A DNA stretch of 64,000 nt from Patellaria atrata CBS 101060. Its lineage: Eukaryota > Ascomycota > Dothideomycetes > Patellariales > Patellariaceae. A program made the translations under genes and the position numbers. The notes under the pieces are model-generated. The model saw only the letters and a list, made by a program, of their open reading frames with translations. It did no database searches and was not told where the DNA came from. The stretch covers positions 108,031-172,030 of the forward strand of contig MU006107.1 in assembly GCA_010093705.1 (NCBI GenBank), in the 5' to 3' direction. Below, in pieces: positions 1 to 12,775 of the stretch (the first letter of the stretch is position 1; each line of letters opens with the position of its first letter).

Positions 1-40
1 GAGGGGGCCGGGGGATGACTCTGGCAGTGTTCGTATTGGG

Positions 41-70
41 TGACTTGACTTGACTTGACTTGACTTGAGG
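41..70. repeat. TGACT pentanucleotide repeat
   Basis: Five perfect tandem TGACT units followed by a degenerate TGAGG unit. A simple microsatellite in gene-free sequence downstream of the DNMT5 gene. Confidence 0.9.
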
Positions 71-815
71 TTGACTTGCGGAAGATCGACAGTGAGAGTT
101 TACGTATGGGCTTCCAGGATTTGGGAAGACGACTGGAACTATATCTCTCCCATCGTGACTGGGCTGGACTGGACTTGCGTCGATAGAGTCCTTTCAGTCT
201 CATTTATACACAACGGAGAGAGGTGTACCGCTTTTATTTATTCATATCCTTCAAACCATCCGTCATACCCTCCCCTCCCAATATCTCCTGTAAGGCTGTT
301 TGCGCCCAGTGGCGTGGCTTACCCTAAATTTATTATTTTTTTTGGGGCAAACTGGGCTTGTATCACCAGTCTCGCTGTCAAGCAAACAAGGTTTAGATAG
401 TGAGGCAGACGCAATCGATAAGTATTCTACCTAATGGCGGGTATAGAACTCCTAATACAGAACTTGCCGCCTACAGATGGAGACATCTGTATGATACCTT
501 GCTGGATGAAGTGGGTTACAGAGAGAATTTTACGCGATGATTCAGATCTAGACAAGTCATACCTACCCAATGTGTCAGAGCCAGATATGTCCTACCCAAT
601 GATCCAGACGAGTGACAGTCCAACATTTGGACATCCAATCAGGAGTGCACACACTCCAAGAACAACGTCATTACTCGGTCAAGCTCGACCACGAAAAAAC
701 ATTTTAAAACTCCAAGAATACCGTCGCTGATGCAATTACTGCTCATTCCATCGACATCACAGTTGATACCTAACATATAGCGTATGAATCCCAGAAAACA
801 CCATTCCCCATGCTA
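71..815. other. Gene-free stretch, 3' side of DNMT5-type gene
   Basis: Open frames here are short, overlap on both strands and have no recognisable domain or codon pattern. Part of it is presumably the 3' UTR and terminator of the minus-strand methyltransferase gene that ends at 816. I see no RNA gene or transposon. Confidence 0.5.
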
Positions 816-3800
816 TTACTCACTCAGATCCATAGGGTCAACGAGAGCCGTCTCGGTATAATGCTGAGAAAACGACATCAATGATGAAAACGTCCTCAAC
901 TCATCCACGCTCTCCACGCCGAACTTGGCGAGATGATCCGACTTTTCGAGATAAGATCGAGGAACGAGACCATACCGGCCCTTCTTATCTTGGACAAGGC
1001 GTACTTTCTCTGCTTTTGGTCCCTTTTCAGCGGACTCGTCCTCGATGTCTGCTTTGGCTGTCGACTCAAAGTCACTCCTTTTATGCTGCCAGAGAGCGTT
1101 GCGTCGTCTCTCCCTCTGCTCTAGGATGTCGACTTCGACCGTGTTCAAGGTTGCTAATCGGTAGATATAGACCGTCTTTTCCTGACCGTAACGTCGAGCG
1201 CGACCGATCGCTTGCGTCATCGAAGCGTCGTACTTTTGCTGTGTTGTTGCCAACAGCGGGGAGAAGAAGATGACGTGGTTCGCCTTGTAAAGGTTACTGA
1301 ATACGATTAGCAAGGTGGTCGTCACGAATCCATGTTTGGTTAACTTACTGTCCAGCAGCGGAGACATCAGCCATATTTAGAACGATGACTTTCTTCCGTT
1401 TCTTCTTATCCTCGTTCTCTTGAAAATCTTTGACAAGTGTTGAACTCTTCGAGTCGTCGTAAATTGCGTGATACTTTATTTCGCGAGAGTCTAGTGACCT
1501 CTCGATAATCCTCATGATCTCGTAGTTCTGGACGAATAATATAATCTGATCGTTCTCCGGCGTGCTTGAGATCAGCTCTAGAACTTTATCGATCTTCTTG
1601 CCCTGGCTCGTATCGCTTTCCTTCATGTCTGCCGTCAAAAGTAGATCAGCGGAGACGAAGTGATGGTCCTCAATTCCTCGGTTGCATTCTGATACAACAC
1701 ACTTTGTGTCGGTTGTGCGCTTGTAGAAGCAAAAGCGGCATACAATATGGCCACAGGGTGAGAGTACACCAATCTCGCTAGCCTTGAACTTTCCTTTCGA
1801 ACATACCTCTGAATCACATGTCATTGACTGCGTATTCCCGGTTGTTGCGAACAAATTTCTAAATTTCAGAATCGAATCGATGTATCTAAGAGACCTTGTA
1901 CCTTTGGCAAACTCTTGTGACATTGGTCGAAGCTTTTCACTAACAAGACTTCGTAACTGTTGCGCGGCCTTCTTAGCATCGAGTTTTACAATACCTCTTT
2001 CCCTGGTCGCATCTTTCTGGCACATCTTAATCAAAGAATGCATCGTTCTGTGGGCCGAATCGTCTCCAAGAAGTTTATGAGCGACAACACTTTGCTTCCA
2101 TTCCTGATAGTGAGTGTCAAGTGCTTTGCAGATTACCTTCAGCTTTTCTGCTTCTAGGATTCGCCGGCGTAATTCCACTTGCAAACCGTTCAGCTCCTCT
2201 TTGCGTTTTGTTTGTATCGCTTCACAGGAGGAGCTATTGGAATTAGATGCTCTAATAAGAGCGTCTTCTGGAGTAATTGCATTGACGAGGTGTCGTACGA
2301 TTCCTCTCGAGCGATCAAGGCGGTTCTCCTCTCTCTTCTCGAATTTCATGTCGGCTGGGTTTAAATAGTGATAGAGTTCCGTATATGTTGCCAATTGACC
2401 AAGGGTTAGATTAACGGGCAAGAACGACTCTACGCACTTGATATTCCGAGTCTCCGCCAAATTTTGGCGAACAAACATCTCCAGAAACCTCAACGCAAGC
2501 GCATGTCGCTGTTCATGCCATGAAGAGGACTTCTTTTCCGCATAAGACAAGAATTTCTCAGCATTTGTCAGTTGTCTTTGAATAGCTCTGACATTAGACT
2601 TGCTGAGGTACTCCAAAGAATCGTTATCGTTCCCCAGATCAACACCTATCAGAGCAGCCGTACGCCTTATATCGGCAAAATCACCCAACTCTGGTGTTCC
2701 TGATAGAACCCATCGTTTCTCGGCTTTCAGGGACTGTATGGTGTCGGAGTGGTTCCTGTCGAGGTAAGTATACTCATCCACTACTAGTCTGTTAAAGTGG
2801 AAACAATGAAGAGGTGGGAATGCTAAATCCTTCCAGCCGTCTTTTGCAGTCAGATTTATTCCTTTCGTCGTCCCACATATGTTGCTACGAGGTTTTGAAA
2901 CTGTCGAAAGCCCTGACTTTCGCCGGTCCTCTTCATACTTTTTCCCACGAAGTCTTTGTAACGTGGGGACCTTACTATGAAATTCGCTGTTCTGGATGTT
3001 TTTAGTATACTTGTCTAACATTCTTGACTTGAATTTCTGGACACCACTTTCTTGGAGCAGTTCAAGATGGGCGGGAAATGTCTTCAAGCAGTAATCCAAC
3101 CAAGTCGAAAAGGGTCTGCCTTTAGTGGTCGAGGGATCTGGTATTGCCCCAAGTTGAGAGAGCTGAGAGATATATGCTTCCGAGGTGAGTACATTCCAAG
3201 AGGCAACCACTATCCTCGCCTGCAAGAAATCGTTGATGCTTAATTTCTTCAAATCCGCAGTTGTCCTTATAACCAACACTTCAGGAGATGAGTATCCCAG
3301 AAACTTAGATATTTCGCCCGGCCACTGGTTGACCATGTCGGGAGGACACACAATTAGAGTAGCCGGAAGATGGATCAGCCCGGTATCTAATCGCAGCTGT
3401 CGAGATGAGTCCCGGATACTTGATGCTGACCGCTCATCGTTCTCTGCTTGCATCAATGCCAGGATGGTCACGGTCTTCCCATACGAAACTTCATCCGCAA
3501 GGACACCACCTTTGACATGTATCGTTGCTTGGGCGCGAGCTTCAGCTCTCCATCCTAATTGAGGGAGTACTGCTTCTTCGACTGCCTCAACAAGAAATGC
3601 GTCATTTCCACTTTCCCGCTGTCTCATCCACGTGAGGGAGCGCATTTGAGACTGTCGTAAAGGCAACTTCATAGAAAGATGGCCATCATACGGCATGTCC
3701 TTAGTGTTACTAGCTAGCCGAAATGGTTGTAACTGTGGCATATCTACAGCGCTGTATTTACTGGACAGCCGCCATGATAATCGAATATCATTGACAGTTT

Positions 3801-6800
3801 TTAACTTAGAGGTAGCTCTATGTACGAGAGACCATACATTCACACCAACGCGAATTGATGCAACATTATTGTGATCGACACTTGTATCGACTTTAAACAC
3901 GTCGGGGCGGCTTTTTAGTGCTAATTCAAAAGCTACAGCTTCTTTGGCGTCCTCGTACGGATAAAGATTCTTTGTATTACCGGAGCCTTCTTTGATTTCC
4001 CATTTGATGTGTGGCGTCTGTGGTGCACACATCCTACATTTCGATTGATTATCGCTTCCGAAAGTGTGCCATACATCTAAACCAGGGATTTTAGGGATAC
4101 GGTTGACGGCCCAACCGAAAATACGCTGGTAATCAGGGCTGACTAGGGTCGGATTTAGAAGCGGCGAATGCAGAGGAATTGTATCTTCAGGGACGCTAAA
4201 CCGACATTCGAAAATCGGTTTTGCTGAGAGGCAATCACTGTCTAAGAATGAAAACCTCGACTCTTGACACATTCGGGAAAAGATTGGTACATCAGCCGAC
4301 ACCAGTCGCGTTTGCTGTGGTACATCACTTGTCCACATCCAGTCTAGTCCGACTTGTGTCTTCCGTTCGCTGACATGCTCAGGGAGCCAGTTTGGGCTCA
4401 AGCGACCCAGGATTTCGCTGTTGGGTCTATCTACATCACGTTCGCAGGTCGTGGTGAAGATAAAAGAGTCCTTTTCTGGATTTCCAATGGGATCTGGATC
4501 GTGACGTAGATACACAGGGAGGATATCTAAATTTTCCCGGTCATGAGGCTCCCTTCGATACAAGCTCGCCCGCGACGTCCCACAATCTGGTAAGTAATTG
4601 TACTTTCCGGCCATCTTCTCGAAATACGGAAATGTTTTTTCTGTGAATTTTACCGTCAGGATTGAATGAACAGTTTGCTCTTTGAAGTGTAATAAACCCA
4701 ACCGGTTTTGCCACGAAGGACTCTTCTGACCGGACCCTAAGATGGAAATTGCTTCTTGTATCTGGGAGGGGACCCTCCATTCCCAACGGCCCGATAAAAG
4801 TCCCTGTTTGATTGGAGACTTTCCTATATGAAACCGCTCCAAAGAATTTCTCAAGAAAGATTCCCCTGGAAGGTCAGGCGGTGGTATAAGGAAGAACCTC
4901 CATTCAGGCATGTTCGACAAGAGCAACTCCAGCTTCGCAAAGTCTGATTCGTACATAATTGACCATGTTCTTCCTCTCTTGAAACGTGCTAAAGTGAAAT
5001 ATTGTTTCATAGCAGTAGTATAGATACCTTTGAAGGTCTCCCACATGTCGGAGCCAGCCTTCGATTCAGACTTTGATTTGAGACTGTCTAATCCTGCTAC
5101 GTCTTGAAATTCGAGACGCGAAGGGAAAAGGAATTTCCACCGATCTTCGAATTCTGATGGCTTGATACGGCGATCAAAGCAGGCAGACGCCAGTCGATAG
5201 TTATGAACCGGGTTACCTGCACACTTCAAACAGCTGGTATGACCACAATCATGACATATCCGGATATTGTCTACCACTCCGTTCAGTCCTTCGCAATCAC
5301 AGTATTGCTGACTACGGCGTGCATCATTAAGAAGATCTTCTATGTTGATGCCCCGTTTGTCTTGCATAATAGTGGATTCTTTCATTTTCAGATCCTTTAA
5401 AAGACGAACCTGTACCCTTGATTGCTCCATGATACTAGAAACGACTTGTCTTTCATGCTTCGACAGGCCTTGGTAAGCAACAATAAGCCCTGATAGAATT
5501 GCAGACCCAACGACCGTCGAAGACATTGCATTGCCGGCAAGATCGCGTATGTCTTCATCCGACTCCTTTGTGAATGTGATTCTATCAACCGGAATGCCTT
5601 GTAACCGTAAGGTCTCGTATCCGGTCAACGGCCGAGCCCTATCCGAGCAGTATGCCGATCCCCTAGGAGTAATACACCCTGCGATCCCAAAATGGCCGCT
5701 ATCAATAAATAAGTCAATGTTCTGGGTAGTATCCCAGATTCGAGTTTTGTATTGGGTGTCGTAACCGATGCCAGTCTCAGGCCCGGCCTTCCGTAGATGG
5801 GCTATCTCAATGAAGTCGTGAACCCGATGCGTCTGTTTTCGTAACCACGTTTTATCGGCATACTCTAGCGGCCTTAATGAACCATTGTCAGTCCAATTAG
5901 TAATGGGTCGGCCGAATCCAAGACGATTCTTGACCCTGAAACGTTCATGTCTGCCTCGACACGTCTCCCAATTTGATTCTTTCTTGAGAATGCTATCATC
6001 ATTCCGGTTTGCCGAATTTTTCTTCGCAAGTTGGATTCTTGGATCATTTTCTGGGAGAATAAACGACGTCACTGGGCTGCTCGCTTGTCTCTGGAAGCTT
6101 TCGAAAACAGTGAACCATGACTGTCCCAGCTTCGAGAGTCTATTGATCATCTGTCGCCTATCAACACATACCATATAGCCACGCTCTCGAGTTTGTGGGA
6201 GGTAAAAGTTCTTCGTGTCCACTTTCGCGGCTTGACTCTCGTATTCGATCTCATCGAAAAGTTCTTGAAACTGAGGCCAAGGCGCTTTAGAAACATTCTC
6301 AACAATTATGATCGTAGGTCTGCGGATCCGTGCATAGTTCAAAACACCATGAAAGGTATCCCGAGACTCACCCAATTGATCAATCGTTTTGCGTTTCCCA
6401 TTTAGCGCGGAATAGTCTACGCATGAGGGGCCGACAACTAATAGATCACAGGATGGCACTTCGATCAATGATCCGTAGGCAGTAGTAGCTTCGAATTTCT
6501 TCTTCTTGCTACCTAGGGGATCAACATCCTGCAAAGTAACACTCGAAAACTCTCGAATATCACGAAATAGTCTTTCCGGATGAAAGTTTCGTTCGATGTA
6601 TGCTTGCTTGAACTCCACGAGTTCTGCACTGAACACGTGCTCAACGTGGAAATTATCGATTCCTGTTCTCTTTAAACTATCTTGGACCATCTGTAGAGCT
6701 AGAAGAGGACTTTCTGTCCCGGAACACATTGTAGCAACTTTTAACGGGTTACCGTCCAGGTGTTTAATCACGTTACGAAGACCATGATCAAGAGCATTCT

Positions 6801-7626
6801 TCGTTATGCTATCAAACATCTTGCTTATATCGAAAAGAGGTGGCAGAGTGGTATCAATCTCTTTCGCGTTCTTGTGTCGAGCTAGGAAACGCGGTTTCTT
6901 GAAACGGTTTGAAAAAGTAGCAGGTTCGCTCTGCTGCCTTATCTCATCACCCATTTTCATAGATTGTATAGCCGGCTTTCTTTGATTCTTCGGTAGAGTG
7001 TCAACATCCTCTTCCGTAACCTCACTTTCACTACTTGAATATACTTCCGAGGGTGATGACACTTCATCCTCAACATCTTCCACCTGCTCATATTGTGATG
7101 AAACGGAAGAATCATCAGAGACGTCGCTCTCATCAGAGGGAGTTATGGGTGAAAGTATGTAGGATTTCCGCGCTGACCTTTGTGGGCGTGAACGTTTGGT
7201 AGTAGTAGAATCATATTCATTGTCTTTACGATTGGATATAAGCTCAATAGCTGGATCCGTCATTAGCTTAGGTATACTATTTAGATGGTGTGAGGAGGGT
7301 TTTGTAAGCGCATCTATCAGTGTTGTACTAAATGGTCGACGTTTAACAACTATATCTAAGTCAGTCACATCATCATAGGGGAAAAAAAGCGTTACTGCTG
7401 TAAGTCAGCGGAGGACAAGATCCATACTCTCAACATGGGACAAAATGCGCCTCTTTCGAGCTGGCATTTCCTGTGAGGATCCATTGGGGAGTAAACATCT
7501 GGTTTTCAAAGGAGAACGGTTGCTCGCAATGGTAAATATTCGAGAGGCTGGTTTGACTGCAATTATATTGCATTCGCTGTCCGAGTTCTCTGGTGAGTGA
7601 TAGGATGCCGCCCGTTTTCGAACCAT
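816..7626 (-). CDS. DNMT5-type cytosine DNA methyltransferase / SNF2 ATPase
   Basis: Predicted product about 2,228 residues: exons 7626-7428, 7355-1349 and 1296-816. The last intron (1297-1348; GTAAGT, GCTAAT branch, CAG) is clear. The first (about 7356-7427, or acceptor at 7350) is tentative; both choices keep frame and remove an in-frame stop near 7405. Counting from about 7368, the protein has an acidic low-complexity N-terminus, then a C5-cytosine methyltransferase domain (motif I MCSGTESP ~211, catalytic GPSCVDYS ~312, VENV ~357, QTRER ~393, motifs IX-X ~580-615), a Cys-rich finger ~693-720, and a Rad5-like SNF2 ATPase (ADEVSYGKT ~1288, DEYT ~1526, LSGTP ~1556) with a RING finger (~1851-1894) inserted before the helicase-C lobe, which ends QAIGRARRYGQ. 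This order matches DNMT5, known in Cryptococcus as an ATP-dependent maintenance methyltransferase. No chromodomain is visible. Nuclear role in CpG methylation is inferred from the family. Confidence 0.9.
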
Positions 7627-8494
7627 CGTGGCGGCGGAGAGAACTCCGAAAGCCCTTTAGAGGCGTTCGAATTAATACTGCTACTGCCTGAGACTGATCA
7701 AATATTGAGTAAAAGAGATCGTATAATGCTGGTATTTGTAGACAGCAACAAATATGTTTCGCAGCCTTTGACCGGGAAGACGCGTAGCGCGTCTTGTTGC
7801 TTGGCAGTCTAGATACGCTAAAAATGAACGTGATATTAGATCAGACCTTGGTCCATCATTTGATAGAGAGTATCATGCAGTCTCCTTCTAGGACATGATT
7901 GAATACCATGCTGACACGATCTGATCTATCCCGTGAGAAAACTGACTTGATAATCGGATTAACGTCGAAGCCAAGTTCCAATGCACAATGGTTGAGCATT
8001 TGTGTATAGTACCGTGCCTCTTGTGATACAAGTAGGTAAGAAATGAGCGAGTGAGGAAGAACAGAATATCAGACAGTAAGATCATATAAAAAAGCCAGTA
8101 GCGACATGGCCTTTGATTAGTTCTATGAGTCAAGTAGAGAAACATTTTTGTTCAATTCCTCCTCACTTCCAAGGTTGAAGTGGTTGAGACGAAACGGACA
8201 CCTTATCAAACGAAGTGTGGCGGTTTCACGTGATGAGTTGTGGCTCCGCTCGGACCCCTCGCCTTGGAAGGCGTAGCCCCAACGGGCATGACGCCGAAGA
8301 AAGGATCACGTCAAAGGTTACGAGTTTGCGAGGCTCAGCTTGCGTACTGCACAGTATCACAATAACACCTGAAGTGCTGCTGTTTAGGCATCAGGAATTC
8401 TTATCCAGTCGCTGCGGCGACTTTTTATCTATAAGATTATCTGTACGAAACTTACATTCAGTGCATCCTCAGGTTCCAGCTCAGTGACCCCGCT
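7627..8494. promoter_or_regulatory. Divergent intergenic region between DNMT5-type gene and fimbrin
   Basis: 868 bp separate two divergently transcribed genes, so it should hold both promoters. No convincing open frame or repeat. No individual regulatory site can be assigned. Confidence 0.5.
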
Positions 8495-10610
8495 ATGAAT
8501 GTAATCAAGCTACAGAGGTCGGTCTTCATACTAATAAAGCTTCAGACGTCAGTGCAAGTTTGCTTACGATTATTAGGAAATATCCTCAGTTCCAGCAACA
8601 AGAGATCTTCGGCCTTCAAGATGCATTTCGCAAGTTAGACCTTGATGATAAAGGCTATCTTGACGAGGCAACGGTAATCAAGGCCACCCAGAATTCAGAA
8701 AGGCAGCCCTACGATGTGGTGCGACAAGCTTTGAAAGAAGTAGAGTTGGATAGTTCTCGGCGTGTCGAACTGGAAGATTATGTCGATGTACGTGTCGCCT
8801 CAGGGTATAAAGGAGAACGAAGGCTGACTTCTGCGTACTTTAGCTCATCGCTAAACTCCGGGAATCTTCGCCGGCCCAGCAACGTATGTCTACGGGACCT
8901 TCACGTCCAAGAGGGTTGAGTGGTGCTGCTCCGGCACCTTCATCTCCTGGTCATGCTTCGAAGAGCAGTCACGGTGGAGGAAGAATTCATGTTCAGGGCT
9001 CTTCCGCAAATGTCACTCATACGATCAACGAGGATGAGCGCACTGAGTTTACGAGACACATCAACGCCGTACTAGCGGGAGATCTTGACATCGGTGACCG
9101 TCTACCGTTCCCTACGGATACATTCGAGATGTTCGATGAATGCAAGGACGGATTGGTTTTGGCCAAGTTGATCAATGACAGTGTGCCAGATACTATCGAT
9201 GAGCGTGTTATGAATAGACCAGGGAAGAAAATCAAGACACTAAACGCTTTCCACATGACTGAGAACAACAACATTGTTATCGAGTCTGCCAAAGGTATTG
9301 GTTGCTCTGTTGTCAATATTGGTAGTGGAGACATCATTGAAGCCCGGGAACATCTTATCCTAGGATTGATCTGGCAAATTATTCGTCGGGGTCTCTTAGG
9401 CAAGATTGATATTAAGCTACATCCTGAATTGTACCGCCTGCTAGAGGAAGATGAAACACTAGAGCAATTCCTTAGACTCCCTCCCGAGCAAATTCTAATA
9501 CGATGGTTCAATTATCACCTGAAGAATGCTAAATGGCATCGCACGTAAGCAAATCCATCCCCCATACGGAATCGAATTGACACATCTACCAGTGTAACGA
9601 ACTTTTCTACCGATGTCAAGGATGGAGAGAACTATACGGTGCTATTGAATCAACTAAAGCCCGAGATATGCTCGAGAGCACCGCTTCAAACTCGAGATCT
9701 CCTTCAGCGAGCTGAACAGGTCCTAGATAATGCGGACAAACTGGAATGCCGTAAATTCTTGACTCCTACATCCTTGGTCGCCGGAAACCCCAAACTCAAC
9801 CTTGCTTTCGTTGCTAACCTTTTCAATACTCATCCTGGTCTTGATCCCATCACCGAGGAGGAGAAGGCCGACATCGAAGATTTTGATGCGGAAGGCGAAC
9901 GAGAAGCTCGCGTTTTCACACTATGGCTCAATTCGTTGGATGTCAAACCGGTGGTGCAATCATTTTTCGATGATTTACGTGACGGAACCGTCATATTGCA
10001 AGCTTATGATAAAGTCATTCCTGGAAGTGTAAACTTCCGCCATGTCAACAAGCCTCCTCCATCTGGTGGCGAGATGATGCGTTTCAAGGCGGTCGAAAAC
10101 ACCAATTATGCAGTGGAGATTGGGAAGCAAAATCACTTTTCTCTAGTTGGTATCCAGGGCGCAGATATCACAGATGGCCAAAGAACCCTAACTCTAGGAT
10201 TGGTTTGGCAGCTCATGCGTAGAGACATTGTCTCTACGCTCTCTGCGTTAGCCCAGCGTCTCGGCAAACGAGAAATTACGGATGCTGACATGGTCAAATG
10301 GGCGAACGACATGTCTCGGAAGGGTGGCAAGTCTTCAGCGATCCGTAGTTTCAAGGACCAGTCGTTAGGTAATGGCATATTCTTATTAGACGTGCTAAAT
10401 GGGATGAAGAGCTCGTACGTCGACTACGACCTTGTTGCTCCAGGGAGGACGCAAGAGGAAGGCTACATGAACGCCAAGTTAGCCATCAGTATCGCCCGAA
10501 AGATGGGTGCTACAATATGGCTTGTGCCAGAAGATATCACTGCTTTGAGAAGTCGGCTGATCACAACCTTTATTGGCAGTTTGATGGCAACAGCCGAGAA
10601 AATGGGCTGA
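8495..10610 (+). CDS. SAC6: Fimbrin (plastin), actin-bundling protein
   Basis: Exons 8495-8517, 8577-8787, 8844-9544 and 9593-10610 give 650 residues, the usual fimbrin length. The start is a tiny first exon (MNVIKLQ) spliced to RKYPQFQQQEIF, as in other fungal fimbrins; the first donor is the weak GTCGGT. Domains: an N-terminal EF-hand pair (~10-85), a Ser/Gly/Pro linker, then four calponin-homology domains in two actin-binding modules (~140-385 and ~405-640), recognisable by the repeated DGLVLAKLIN / DGTVILQAYD and LTLGLVWQLMRR signatures. Fimbrin cross-links F-actin in cortical patches and in the subapical endocytic collar of hyphae. The EF loops are poor calcium binders: the first has Lys at position 5 and Thr at position 12 in place of acidic ligands, suggesting weak calcium control. 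Confidence 0.96.
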
Positions 10611-12775
10611 AAATTCTTTTGTTAATGGCTGTGGCATGGCTGCCATATGGGTGACGGCTGTCAAAATTTTATCTGTTCTACCTTTATAGTCTGTTCGTGT
10701 ATCCGATCCGACTGTTAAGCGATCATGTTCTACTCCAAAATGGCTTTCTGAAACTCAGTATAAGGTAGAGTCTTACCTTACATCCAATGAGAAGATATAT
10801 CCTGCGTACTTGTGCTACTTCTTAAGAGCACTAATCCGGATATAGCCAATGTTTCTCGTCCTTAATGAATGAGTTCACCGGAGAATTAACGTATTTACCT
10901 TGCCCTGTACCACGTGGTGAAAATGATTGCCTTTGATGAAAATGTTGTGTACGGTACTTAGTCCATAAGAAGTCTAAATTTGTATGAGAAGGATATAGCA
11001 GTTACATCCTTGGTGGTGATTATGTGCTACACGGGGCGTTTGCTCGAACCCATAGTTCCCGTCTAGTTATTAAAAGACGAACGTTGTACCCGAACGGTAG
11101 CATGGCCTTAGCAAAAACGGCACAGCACCAAGGACCACCAGGACTCCAGGAGTTTCTGACTGCACGTCTTCATACTTGGCGATTGGCTAGTACTCCCGCC
11201 TATGCATGAATATGTTTGTCGATTAAACGTCTTTATTAGGTTCATTCTATGAGAATTGGGAATGTGGAGTCTTCAGCTCTGAGTTTACCTTTCAAAGAAA
11301 AGCGAAGTAACCACAATATCGGGTTTCTCTCTGTCTATTGCCCCGGGGGCCTTGTAAGTCCAAGCAATCATTCAGCCAAACCCACAAGGAAAGATGGAAA
11401 TAACGAGTGAACAGGATTGGATAAGTCAGTGTGGCGTCTACCATCCCGCTTCTGCACTCGTTTGCGCACAACATGGTGGGCTGTCCTTATGGACTGATAG
11501 GCCTTTCCATCTTACGAGATGCATGTTCAAGGTTCAATCACGCTGTTCCAATGTACAAACTGGGCCGAAATCCCCATCATGTCCGTATCTTTTTACGATC
11601 CTACTAAGACTCGTCAATAATTCTTTATGGCTAATATAGATTAAGAAGCGTTGAAACCAACTTCGCGGCGGGAAGATCACCGAGATCGATCGTCATTTTC
11701 CCGTTTGGCGTCGCTAGAGCGTAGGACCAAGAGGACGCTTGTTGCGCCTCAACATGTCCCAGTATCAACTTCATCCCGTGCCACGGAAGTTGTTGGATAT
11801 ATCAGGTTCTCCTTGAGCAATTTTGTCCAGTACCGTATTCATACAGTGGTGGAGTACATGTCCAGCTCTCTCATCAGTGGCGGTATGGTGTCCCATGTCA
11901 TTTACGGCTACAGTATTGTTGCGTTGTACAACATATACTGTACACATCCACAACCGGATGGTACGGCCCAGCCTTGGGTTCCTAATGAGACATCCAATCT
12001 TCTTACAGTAAACCAGGTGTGTTTGTTCAAACGAAGTTCAAGTATGGGCCGTAGGTCATTATCTCTTCTCTGCTTCTAGTTCGTTAGTCCTAAACGCAAC
12101 ACAATTGGACAAGTTAGAGAGGACGCACGTAAAAGCCGCACATTACTGATATTCCTTGTAGCGATCTATCAGACATTAGAAGCTATGAGAGGTTTATCAG
12201 GAAGGAGGCTTGTTTTCGATATCGACTTCCTCGGCAGCCGCAAATCAACACTATGTGTGGGAAACCATCCAAGAATTCACAGGGGAGCCATGTTTTATCG
12301 GTTCTGCAGCAATTGACAGTCTCTGCATCTCTGCCATAAGTTTCTGTACGTGTCTTATTTTAGATGTTGACTACGGCCAAAGCTATTGCGTTCTGTCAAA
12401 GCTTTACTGCGAACTACTCTCCTAGCTGGTTCATTATTCCCCATTGGCACTATCTGGCATTGAATTATGGCGCTCTGGATGCATCTAAGCTTCATTATAG
12501 TCTGTACTGCACTGACTAAGTTCTTCAACTAGCCGTATTCTTGGTAAGAGGCTGCAAAACTGTAGCACAATTTCGACGCGACAAGATCTTGTGAGATGGG
12601 GTGGACCCACAGCTTTGAGTCGATAGCTGTAAGGCTTTGTAGTAGCTTACATTTATTCATTCATCTCGTCCCTATGGCATTGATATAGGCATTCACAGTA
12701 CCTTCGCTTACTCTTCACGAGTAACAATCTCGAGCAGTTTGTGAACTGCTATCCATTCGTTTTGGAGGCTCTATA
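10611..12775. other. Gene-free stretch between fimbrin and the WSC protein
   Basis: About 2.2 kb. Open frames on either strand (for example plus 11651-12079) show no recognisable family and have many competing frames. One copy of the recurrent TACTGTAC motif lies at 11936-11943. The last few hundred bases should contain the promoter of the WSC protein gene. Nothing else is supported. Confidence 0.5.

Noticed and set aside
11651-12079. Plus frame of 142 codons between fimbrin and the WSC protein
   Set aside because: No recognisable domain, competing frames on both strands, and no clear splice-linked neighbours. Kept as gene-free.
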